This document shows, piece after piece, positions 1 through 10,400 of a DNA stretch of 64,000 bases. The stretch is from Astropecten irregularis (lineage: Eukaryota > Echinodermata > Asteroidea > Paxillosida > Astropectinidae), in assembly GCA_963971285.1 (NCBI GenBank), contig OZ020248.1, positions 6,510,001 to 6,574,000 of the forward strand, given 5' to 3'. Both the position numbers and the translations under genes were made by a program. Position 1 is the stretch's first letter. Each line of letters begins with the position of its first letter. Under the pieces are notes generated by a model that saw nothing but the letters and a program-made list of their open reading frames with translations, searched no databases and had not been told where the DNA came from.

Positions 1-179
1 CGTATGTAAAAAGAAAAACCCACAAGATTGAATCCTGAAAGCTCCCGTTTTAAGGGATTTATGTAAAGTCGCTTTCAAGTTACAGCTGTAAGGCAGACGA
101 TAATTCGAAATAGAAAAAAAAAATACGTTGGGAAAAACTCACAGAGGCCAACAGAGAAGTAGAAACTTTGAGAGTAGGT

Positions 180-462
180 AAACAGCCAAGCAAGCAAACA
201 AACACACGCAAACAAACAAACAACAAACAAACAAACAAAATACAGACAGACAGACAGACGAACAGGCAACATACATGATAAACTAACGAACCATGCCATC
301 TGTGAAATGTTCACCATTCGGTGCACACTCTTTGAGAAAACGGTGAAAACGCTCGCGGTATTTTCAAATCTATATTTACACAGGAGCAAACAAACAAACA
401 AACAAAAACGGACAGACAGAGGCAAAAACAGGCAACACACATGATAAACTCACGCACCATGG
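180..462. repeat. Duplicated CAAA/GACA-rich segment
   Basis: Two diverged copies, at about 180-296 and 384-462, share the order CAAAC repeats, GACAGACAG repeats, AGGCAACA, ACATGATAAACT and ACCATG. A fragment of the TTAA element (GAGAAAACGGTGAAAACG) lies between them at about 303-360. The cysteine- and valine-rich ORFs here are low-complexity readings. Confidence 0.7.
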
Positions 463-869
463 TACCGTACAAAATAATTTGAACCAGTCGAAAATCAACC
501 AAACCAACATGGCGACTAAACAACACAATTATTATATAACAGAACCATCACAAACATCGTGCATGAAACAATAGGCTAGAATGATAATGAAACAAAGATA
601 TAATCCTTTGGCAGTATAACTGTGCTGGGGAAAAGTTGAAGAATTAGTTTTCCTTTTTTTTCTGCGCCGCAGGATCCTGCCACTTGTTGCTAAATTTGGA
701 GCATAACAGCAAGTGTCTCAGACATAATAACATGTAAGGAATCGTACTTCACACTAACCCATTCACTGCGGGGTTACTGGAATCCACAGCGCTAGCGTTC
801 TATATTTCCACCGTTGCTTGCGTGCTATGCACACACAGCCTATAAAACTATAGCCCACCACGAAGAAAT

Positions 870-1130
870 TGTTTGCCCTTAATTTTGCCCCGCCGATCTC
901 CCTGGTTAATTCGCGTTATTCGCCGCCCGTGATTTGGTTCCACTTGCCCCCCGGGCGCTGGAGTGGGAATCGCGCTGATGATGTCAAATTCCCCGTGCCT
1001 TGATGTTTTTTCTCGTTTTCTTCCTTCACGAGCCCGGGGAAGTTTTAACGTTTCACCCGGGGCCCGGTTTCCGTTTTCTTCGGTAAAGAACATTCGGTCA
1101 AAAAATGCGCCGGCGTGAAATAGACTGGAA
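870..1130. other. GC-rich patch of unknown role
   Basis: A 260-bp patch is markedly richer in G, C and CpG than its flanks. It contains CCCGGG, GGGGCCC and related runs and supports a 99-codon minus-strand ORF that I do not recognise. A cryptic regulatory element or an unrelated exon is possible. Confidence 0.3.
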
Positions 1131-1280
1131 TGAATTGTTGCATGCACACTCGCGATAACAACTCTGTATATTTGCAGCGTAATTTAATTTACACCGTGTT
1201 CTGACTCGAGTTTGGACGGTGAGCGCGTGTTTGGCTTATACCAGCAGAGTTGCAAAGCGTTCTTTAAGGATTTCTGTCTT

Positions 1281-1625
1281 CTTTAAAGGGCAAATTGGTA
1301 ACAAACCAAAACAGAAGATCTTCACAGATTTACCTTTAACTTACAGGGTATAAAGATAGTAATACATGTAGTAGAAACATACTGTAAAAATGTTTCTGCC
1401 TGAAATGCTGTATTTATCCAGAAAAGATTAAAACCAATCACCAAAACATTTTTGGTGATCTTGGGGGGGGGAAAATGAGACAGCTATTCCCAAAAAATTT
1501 GTCGTAACAGCTGTAACGGTTTTTCACTGTTTTCTACTGTTTCCAATGATCAATTGAGCTAAAGATTTCAAACGTTTTTATTCCATGACAAATCGAATTA
1601 TTATAACAGCTTACAGCTGCTCTAT
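1281..1625 (-). mobile_element. TTAA MITE, long variant
   Basis: Minus-orientation copy of the TTAA element family. Recognisable blocks are CTTCACAGATTTACC, ACATACTGT, CCTGAAATGCTGTATTTATCC and a distal block shared with the copy at 14625-14985. Confidence 0.65.
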
Positions 1626-1962
1626 CACATTTACCAATGTTGTACACCCCGAGTACATCATATAGTACGATTGATGCTGATGCCTTGGCATCGCGGATTG
1701 AACGCAGTATAGCCTAGCTACGCCCGTTCAAGTTATAACAGCATCATACAAAGATGTTGTCCCTAGCGCCATCAACTTGGTATGTTCACGGCATGTTACT
1801 GCCCACAATTTCACCCTCATGTTGATCATTGGTGATATTTATGATGAAGCTTGCCGTGTTGTACGGACGGTCTACTATAGTCATGTAGGACTGTTGATAT
1901 TATCAGAAAGCTGGTTACGAAACTTGGTGGATGCTATTGGGTCCGACGAAGTGGACCCTTAA

Positions 1963-2309
1963 AGTTAATACCATACTTTGGTTTAATGCAGATGCGAATG
2001 ACAACAATATCAACGGAGATACAATAATAGTCATCTGTAAAATTCCCAGTCCCATACGGTGCCTACTTTTTGAAGAAAAAAAAGTGAAAAACGACCATAG
2101 TATATTTGTTCGAATCTTTTTACCATTATTATGATCTTTAAAAGATCAATACTATTTTGGGTAATTGGTTTTACTATTTTGTAGATAAATACAGCATTTC
2201 AGGCGGAAGAATGTGAACATACGGTATGTTTCTACCATCACCATCTTTATATATCCTGTAAGTTAAAGGTAAATCTGTGGAGATTTCTGTTTTGGTATGC
2301 TACCTTTAA
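1963..2309 (+). mobile_element. TTAA MITE copy
   Basis: Plus-orientation copy bounded by TTAA at 1959-1962 and 2306-2309. Internal landmarks are CCCATACGGTGCC, GATCTTTAAAAGATC, GCATTTCAGGCGGAA and TCTGTTTTGGTATGC. Confidence 0.85.
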
Positions 2310-2877
2310 ACAAAAATACTCTTATAAATGCGGCAACTGATCGAGTCTTGTGTGCTGTGTGCGTTTGGCGCTTAAATGAGTTAACTAAACCACACTTGTG
2401 GGCAACATAATGAACTGCAATTGGATTGTCGTCGCTTAATATTTAATTTCACGTCGGTTTTTCAGATTGCTCCAGGGTCCTCGTCACTATAGGACAAGCT
2501 ACCCGAACTCCACGGCACTGGTTAGTTGACAATTGTTTCTTTTCTAAAAACAAAATGCGAAGATTCGACTGTTGAGTGCCACGATTGGAAATAAGCACAA
2601 TTTTGCATCGAGCAGACGAAACGTCAAAAAAAAAAAATGGGCGCGAACAATAATAGCGAGTCTTTGGTTGTCAGAAACGTCACGCAGTATCAGAATGCAT
2701 GTATATTGTACAGTTATACATTTGGCATTAAGGAAATGAGGCTTGAGGCTGGGCTTGGGATTCATTTTAATGCCGCCATTTTGTGTCCGAAATGAAATGA
2801 AGGGCTTGAGATACATGGCACATACAATTTCAGAATCCGGAAAGTTCTTAAGTAGTGTATCTAATGTCATTTTTTGT

Positions 2878-2977
2878 ATACGGGCGATTCTCGATAGCGC
2901 GCCACCAAGAGTCTACAATGCGTTGGCCAATCACAATACACGGAATTTGCCGGCCCCAATAATGCGCATCTAGACCA
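2878..2977 (+). repeat. Dispersed ~90-bp repeat
   Basis: GGCGATTCTCGATAGCGCGCC...GGCCAATCACAATACACGG is repeated with substitutions at about 9902-9990. The family is unknown. Confidence 0.65.
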
Positions 2978-3304
2978 ATTCCGTGCATCGCAAACTATAA
3001 TGAAATACTATTCATTTTATTTCTGGTAATGAAACCAAGGATTCCTCAAAAGCACCCCTATAGGCACTGTAGCTCAAAAGCCTGATGAAACGTGTTATGG
3101 AAAAATGACGAGAAGAAGACACAGTTTTATGCAACATGACCGCCTATGTTGTTTTGGGTACCTGGGCATAGGGAATAGTCACTATGGATATAATGACGTC
3201 TCCTGGAGATGTACGTCACTACTATAACCGTCTCATATTGATTCTGACTAGCATGTCCCCAGGCCCCCCTCTGCCTTTCACGTCATAGGGGAGAAAAAGC
3301 ACAT

Positions 3305-3845
3305 TAAACACCATTAAAGATATAATACATGATCGGTAAAAGTCACAGAACAGCACTCACACTTTGTGTAACCCAGCATGTACATGAAATAATAATCCTG
3401 TGAAAATATGAGCTCAATCGGACATCTGAGTCACGAGAAAATAGCGAAACCTGACTCAATTTTCAAGGTCTCCTGATGAGGAGTAGAGCAGGCTAGTCGA
3501 AACGGTGAGATCTTACGAGAAGTGCGAAAGAAAAATAGAAGTGCGAAAGTACAAACGATGGTGTTTCCGCAAACCGATTCACATACCAATTGTCACCATG
3601 CAAAGCCTCAAATCTTTCTCAATTTTCTTATAAAACATAAAGAATGGTTTTGATCTTAAAATCAAAACTGTTTTCTGTCTTTGTTTGACTAATTTATGGA
3701 TAAATATATACAACATTTCAGGCGGAAATATTTTAAGGGTATGTTTCTAGCACAATCTTCATACCCTTAAAGTTATAGGTAAATCTGTGAACATTTCTGT
3801 TTGGGTATATGTTATCAATTCAGTACTGTACCTTTAAGGTCTATA
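3305..3845 (+). mobile_element. TTAA MITE variant with extra 5' segment
   Basis: The right half (3630-3845) is TTAA-element sequence (GATAAATA, CATTTCAGGCGGAA, AGGTAAATCTGTGAACATT). The left half (3305-3465) is shared, inverted, with 17800-17960, including GAGCTCAATCGGACATCTGA. This defines a longer subfamily. A hammerhead-like motif lies between the halves. Confidence 0.55.
3465..3515 (+). ncRNA. Hammerhead-like hairpin motif
   Basis: GGTCTC precedes CTGATGA (3473-3479); a hairpin GAGTAG/CTAGTC follows, then GAAAC (3499-3503), GGT and GAGATC. GGTCTC can pair with GAGATC as stem I with one G-U pair. This mimics hammerhead core order. There is one extra base before stem II and no proper stem III, so an inactive relic is likely. 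Confidence 0.35.
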
Positions 3846-3939
3846 CCCTGCACTGTTTGTGGGCCGGGTTCCTTTGGCAGTACATTCCATACTTGACATG
3901 AATCTAATTGCGAATTACCCATTTGTTTTTGGCTTTCGT

Positions 3940-4135
3940 CTCGTTAACCCTAACCCACACAAGACAAGGGCTGCTTACCATACATTATCACAGTCTCCAC
4001 AGGGGAACTGGATCATAAACCATGCATTGCCTCACAAACCACACTGTGGTGCATTGTGGTATTCAGGATACCGCACTTACCGCAGGAAAACCACAAAGAT
4101 GTGCGGTAAGCTGTGGTATACAGGTGGGTTAGAGA
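3940..4135. repeat. Palindromic repeat with TTAACCCTAACCC end
   Basis: It begins GTTAACCCTAACCCAC and ends GGTGGGTTAGAG, giving inverted ends. It is rich in GTGGTA/TACCAC motifs. A reverse-complement relative occupies about 46095-46300. The CCCTAA unit is not in tandem, so this is not telomeric DNA. Confidence 0.65.
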
Positions 4136-4214
4136 TAATAACTTATGGGCATAAAAAGCAACCACGCCCATTAAAAATCCCCACCACACCCATGACCCCT
4201 CACTTTATACCTAC

Positions 4215-4443
4215 CTCAAAGTAGACGTGTGGAATAGACCTCATGCCGTGCGAGTAGCCGGTGTTCTTGAGCAGTTCCACGAAGACGTCGGGGGTGTCAA
4301 GATTCTCGACCAGGGAGCAGAAGGCCGAGACGACCCGGTAGCCATGGGCCTTCATCTTGGGACTTTTCTTCAGGGTCTCCATGTCTGTAAGGTCCTTGAG
4401 CTGGGAGAAGTACTGCTGAGCAGGGGGGAAGTCTGTGAACAAC
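4215..4443 (-). CDS. Globin coding exon 3 (C-F helices, heme pocket)
   Basis: The 229-nt exon follows a TACCACAG acceptor and ends with GAG before a GTAGGT donor at intron position G7.0 (phase 0). It encodes residues 59-135. It contains CD1 Phe71, distal His92 and proximal His124, so the heme pocket is intact, and no stop or frameshift interrupts it. The exon is clearly more GC-rich than its AT-rich surroundings. A short purely intra-exonic ORF beginning MFTDF would miss the true reading from the upstream exons. Confidence 0.95.
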
Positions 4444-7400
4444 CTGTGGTATGGTAGAAGAGGGTTGGACGGATCAAATTCTAGAATTTCAACAATATTT
4501 GGTATAATGTGTTGGACAGGTCGGGAAGATGTTGCGTGCTGGTTGGCCGGCCGATTAGTTGATAGGTTGGTTGGTCAGTTGGTTGGTTGGTCAGTTAGTT
4601 GGTCAGGTGGTTGGTCAGTTGGTCGGTTAGTTGGTACGTTGGTCAGGTGGTTGGTCAGTTAGTTGGTCAGGTGGTTGATTGGTAAGTCGGTTGGTTGGTT
4701 GTTAGTTTGGTCAGTTAGTTGGTCGGTTTAATTGGTGAGTTGGTCGGTGGGATAGGTTGGTTGATCGGTTGGTGCATGGGTTGGTGAGTTGGTAGGTTGG
4801 TACGTTGGTTAGTTAGTTGACCAGGTGGTTGGTTGGTTGGTTGTTAGGTCAGCTAGTTGGTCGGCTGGTCGGTTGGTTGGTTTGGTTGGTGAGTTGGTAG
4901 GTTGGTCAGTTAGTTGGTTGGTACGTTGGTCAATTAGTTGACCAGGTGGTTGGTTGGTTGGTAGGTGAGCTGGTTGGTCGGCTGGTCGGTTGGTTGGTTT
5001 TGTTGGTGAGTTGGTTGGTGAGTTGGTAGGTTGGTCAGTTAGTTGGTTGTTACGTTGGTCAATAATTGACCAGGTGGTTGGTTGGTTGGTAGGTCAGCTA
5101 GTTGGTTGATCGGTTGGTTGGTTTGGTTAGTGAGTTGGTTGGTGAGTTGGTAGGTTGGTCAGTTAGTTGGTTGGTACGTTGGTCAATTAGTTGACCAGGT
5201 GGTTGGTTGGTTGGTAGGTCAGCTGATTGGTCGGCTGGTCGGTTGGTTGGTTTATCGGATGGTGCATGGGTTGGCCGGTTTGGTTGGTAATCAGTTGCTC
5301 TGTTGGTAGGTTAGTTAGTCGGTTGGTCCGGGTTGGTTGGCCGGTTTGGTTGGGCAGTTCATGGTCAGTTGGTAGGTTGGTCGCACTAATTGTTTGATCG
5401 GTAGCTTTGTTGGTTGGTTGGATTCTTAATTGATTGAATTGTTAACTTTAATTAAACTCTTTTGAAGAGTTTCTACTGAGCGTTAAGGGCATGCGTTTAT
5501 CATGCATGCCATGTTTCGCATTAATTCGTCATCTCCTATATTCGAACGTCGTCTGTCCTTCGGGTTTTATTTCGGGCCGAATCCTCCCACAAAGGACTGA
5601 AATTTCAGTTAAGCCCAAATTTCCCTATGCCCTATTTTCTTTCCACTCATGTTAAGCTACCGGTATCAATTTTTGATTCAAAGGTTTTCTCAGACCCGCG
5701 CCACAAAAAATATGTTGGGCTCGGTCTGTCAATCTGCAAGCTTTCATTACGCCAGTCAATTTTCTGTTCCCTTCCATTCTTTGCCCGACATTGGCACCAA
5801 ACTGCTGCCAGTTCCTTCTGGTCTTCCATGTGATGTATGTAGCTAGGTCTGTATTTCTGGCAAGCCATATTTCAATTTGGATTGGGGATTGATGTTCTTT
5901 TGCGGCAGACGGCTGTATAACGAGGAAGGTTGTGCCTTTTCCCCCTTTCAAACGACCCAAATCTAGACAGCTCATAAAAAAAGCTTTCGTGTTCAAATAG
6001 AGAGCTAGAAAGAAAATCGATGAGTTGGAACGCGGTCCACCAATTTTAACAGTCTAAAGGTTTTACAGTCTGTCTGTGATGTATTTACCACACTTTGGCA
6101 ACAACACAAAAACATATTGACCATTGTACCCCGACTAGAAGCACTGAGATTGCCAATTATTTTCGGCAGAAATGTTTGTGTACCCACAGGTGGTACAAGG
6201 AACCTCCGTGAGTTCCATTCAAGTGAGGGAAGAGAAAGGGACATAAAACCAACAAGCAATGTGTGTAGCCACTGGCCCCCTAGGTGATGAAAAAGTGCAA
6301 CAATTTTTTGGGGAAAAAAAGATTTGGGGATAGTTTTTTTTCTTTTCTTTATTTGTCTGTATTATACGGTGAACGGTTGGCCGATGGCAGTGTACACAAG
6401 ATCGTAATTTCATTAGCTGAAAAGCTAGAAATCCTTGGGCTATCCCGTAACGTTGGCGGTGTCACGTACACACAACAATTCGAGTCAATTCCGGGGATTC
6501 TGTCCGAACGATACAATTGCCCTGAACTGACGGGCAAAACCTGCAAGAATCCACCCACAACAAGAGAGCGAGGTGCGGGGACATTTTGTTGCCCCCATAA
6601 CATACACACGCGCACTTTATCACCACAGTATACATATCAACCTTATAGGTAGTATCATACTTTGGTATAGGAAACCAAAACAGAAAACTTCACAGATTGA
6701 CCTATAACTTACAGGGTATAAAGATGGTGATTGTAGAAACATACCGTTAAAGCATGGAGGAAGGAAGAGAAGATAGTATTACACTTTAGCAAGAAACCGA
6801 AACAGAAATTGTCACAGATTTACGTATAACTTTCAGGGTATGAAGATGGTGCTGGTAGAAACATACCGGTTAAAATTGTTCCGCCTGAAATGGTGTGTTT
6901 ATCCTGAAATGAGTAAAACAACGACCGAAAATCTTTTTGATCTTTTAAAAGATCAAAAATAAAAGAGAAAAGACTTAAGAAATACTGTGGCCGTTTTTCA
7001 CTGTTTTCTCAAAAAGTGGGCACCGTATGGGATTGGAATTTTCACAGATGACTGTTACTGTATCTGTCTTGATATTTTTGCCCATGAATCTGTATTTCTT
7101 TGATAAAAACCAAAGTATGATACTACCTTTAAAATTGTTCTGCCTGAAAAGCTGTATTTATCCATAAAATAGTAAAACCAATGGCAAAACAATTTCGATC
7201 TTTTAAAAGTGAAAAATAAAGGTGAACAGATTTTTTAAAATACCGTGGGTGTTTTATCAAAAAGTAGGCACCGTATCGGGTTAAAAACGTCACAGATGAC
7301 TGTGCATGAATCTGCATTTCTTTGACAAAAACCAAAGTACATAATATTACCTTTAACGCTTCCCAGCACAACAAGGTTACACCAGGCCAAATGGTTCGAG

Positions 7401-10400
7401 GTGGTTTCTTTCACCTCGGTGTGGGTCTATACATCAATTCAAAACATTTTTTCTTCCAATTCTGACAGATAATGCTGAATATTTTCAGTTTTCAGAATGA
7501 TCGTGACAGCCACAGAACTGAGAGAAGAAATGGTCACGCCGTCATGCATGTCTTTTGTTCATCCATGGACGTGGTACAAATCAATCAAAGTTTCAAGCAA
7601 CAATAGACGTCAAAAACTTTCCAAATCTGTCAGCAAACATTGAAAGTAGGGATCTTTTGGTGGCTGTCGTAAAAATGAACAAGTTTCGTTCTCTCTTTTC
7701 ATTAATCCTGCAACGATATACCATGCTTAGATCATGCCTTTTTGGATATTTTTGTTGGGGGAGGTCACACAGTAAAAGCCTTGTATTTACGACGGTTGGG
7801 CATAGATTAAAGTGAATGGTTTTTGATTTTATCAAATCAAAAATGCACTTAGGGTAAATTCGTCTGACTAGCAGGAAATTTCTCCTAATCCTATCTGGTC
7901 AAGGTTGCTGATATTAATCGCCTTTCCAACCAAACCAATCATTTTTTTTATGCATGATGCAATATTTTTTTTTCATCTTTTTAAAATTGGCGATGAACCT
8001 TTTCTTGACTGTACATCAAATCTATACTGGGTCCAAGACGTGGCGTTACGCGCGGATCAAAGTGCCGCTCTTGATGCGGCATATACTTCTTGTAATGGTG
8101 GTCGTTTGATGCCAGCCGAATCGATACCGAAATATACTCTGTTTTTTAACCTTAACGTGAGCAAAATGCGCTACCCAATTCCGCACCTCAAAATGTAATA
8201 ATAACAAACGTTAAAACCTTTGACCAATGTAGCCCCAAATAGACCTCAGATATCACCTTCAATGCAGTCCGTGGCAATATGTAATTGCCATATGAACATC
8301 ATTGATGCTTGAGTTGTAATACATTGACGTTTGCAAGTGTTTGCAAAATGTTCTTCTCTAACATTATTATGTAGTAATACGTTTGTGGTAACACCATGTG
8401 ACATACGTCATGTATATCTGTTTGTGAGTATGGGGTGGCTCTGTAAAGAGCCGGGTAATTCAACGTTTCAACCAGTATGTAGCTCTAGCCGTCTTTATTC
8501 TCTTGAAGACGTACCAAATGGACCAAAAACACTCCTAAAACTGTACTGATACCAACATAATCTGGGGCCAATTTCATAGAGCTGCTTAAGCACATATTTT
8601 GCTTAAGCATGGAAAGTCTTTCCTTGATCAAACAGGATTATAAACCAAATGTTCATGTGATGTTGACTGCTTTTGACTTGTATTCGGCCATTGTTTGCTG
8701 AGCATAACATTCACAAGGAGGTTTGTCTAGCATACTGCTTTCATTGCCAAGGTTTTTGGTGCTTAATCAAATTGTGGTGCTTATTAATAATCTCTATGAA
8801 ATTGGCTCCAGATCCATGCTATTTGTGTATAGTGAAATATATTGTTATGTTACATGCCAGCGATTTTCTGATCACAAGAAAAATGTGTGGGCTGTCATAT
8901 TTTTATGATATATGAAAGTTGCTATGGCGACAGTTTCCTGTTGGTGATTGGCTCCCGTGGGTCTAAGGGTCTTGCTGGTCAGACAACAGCATGATACTAA
9001 TCCAGACCAGATGACCAACGTCATGTCAAGTTGGTCTCAAATGGATAACGAAGACGTGGGAAGAAAAAACAATCTACAAAGCGCGCGTCTTTACTTCTGC
9101 TTAGTCTCATTTGTATTTACCATGCTGAGATGTAGGTCACATGGTTTGGTTTATAATTTTTACGTCTAACTCTTGCGTTCAAAATCTCTGGCTCCGCCAT
9201 TGGGGTATATGCATTCTATACGTAATGCGAGTTCCTGTTATTTTTGTCAATATTGGCTTAAAATAACAATTGACTAATAGCACGACCGGAACAAAATTTG
9301 GGGGGAGGCATGCAAGCCCATCGATCAGTGGGGCTTCGTGAGCTAGACGCCGGTGGGCTTTGGTCTCAGCCAGTGTCGCCCTAAATGGCATTACGGGCGG
9401 AAGAGATACAGTTACCAAAGACTAATGGAAGAGGTCCTCTTAAAACCCTTCTCGTGATTGACAGATTTACTTACGTCGTTGGTGGTGAATGCTGAGTTGG
9501 TTTGGCATAATAATAACGATGGTTATAACGAGTGACAGTTTTGTGATGGAATTGTTCATGTTGTAGAGTTTGTGTCTGTTATTTTGAACGATTTTATTGC
9601 TAGTTTTGTCGGTTGCAGAATGATTTCAGTGAGGCTTGGTGAATTTGAAAGTGGTCAACCTCTTTCTACTGCCAACAGTTGTTTTGGTCAGTCCGATGAC
9701 CCTCCATTGTGCTAACGTTATAGTGCCATTTCTCCACACTTGTGCTTAGGCCGTGTCCCATTTTCCTGGCTGCTGCTGCAAATTACGCATGTACCTATGG
9801 CAGCCACTAGTCAGCAACTGCAGCCATTTTCACATAGACTTGTGTGTTATTTGCGGTCGCAGCCAGAGAATTTGGACACGGCCTTACAGTCTTTAACAAT
9901 ACAGGCGATTCCAGATAGTGCGCCACCAAGCGTTTGCAACGCGTTAGCCAATCACAATGCACGGAATTTGTCTGATGCTTTGGGGCTCGTTTGGGCTATA
10001 AAAAATTAAAAGAATGTGGCCGGAAAGAAATTCATTTTTGCTAAAATGTTCAAATCTTACTTTGCAAATAGTTCCACGCCAAACTTGGTCTTCATGGTGC
10101 AGACGATCGCCCATGATTTCCGGATATGCTCCTTATGTTCCTTCGTCAGTCCCGTAGCTTCATCCGGTGTATCATTGTCACCTATGGGATGGTCAAAGAA
10201 ACAAAAACAATATCAAAAACAAACTTAGACTGTATGTAGGAAATAGAGGGTGCAAAAAAGAAAACTTCCATTGATTTTTGACGCCTGACCCCTTTATATA
10301 TAATCGGTTTGGGGTGATATGAGTAGTCTGAGTGTTCAGAGCACATCTTAAGCTGCAGTTTGATACCCTACTTGATGCCAAGGACTCAACACTGTTCAAT

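Larger units (their letters stand above)
1..4214. other. Globin 3' intron or flank; repeats, no gene recognised
   Basis: This stretch should lie inside or beyond the third globin intron. It was searched by eye on the minus strand for a G-H helix exon (an AW motif followed by a stop) without success. It holds TTAA-element copies, a CAAA/GACA-rich duplication, a GC-rich patch at 870-1130, a hammerhead-like motif at 3465-3515 and a palindromic repeat at 3940-4135. The remainder looks like ordinary AT-rich DNA. Confidence 0.6.
4444..10060. other. Globin intron 2 (minus-strand gene)
   Basis: The 5,617-bp intron runs between exon 2 (donor at 10060) and exon 3 (acceptor at 4444). It holds the GTTG minisatellite, nested TTAA elements at 6647-7356, a hairpin element at 8563-8817 and a hammerhead-like motif near 8460-8515. 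No exon was recognised in 5430-6640 or 7360-8560. Confidence 0.7.

Noticed and set aside
848-1147. Globin 3' exon or other gene in the GC-rich minus-strand frame
   Set aside because: The 99-residue translation has none of the G/H-helix signature and no splice acceptor in the right phase.
3940-4135. Telomere-like TTAACCCTAACCC
   Set aside because: It is not a tandem array; it is the terminus of a dispersed palindromic repeat also found at 46095-46300.
4535-5430. CRISPR-like array
   Set aside because: Units are short, contiguous and variable, without regular spacers, and the genome is animal.
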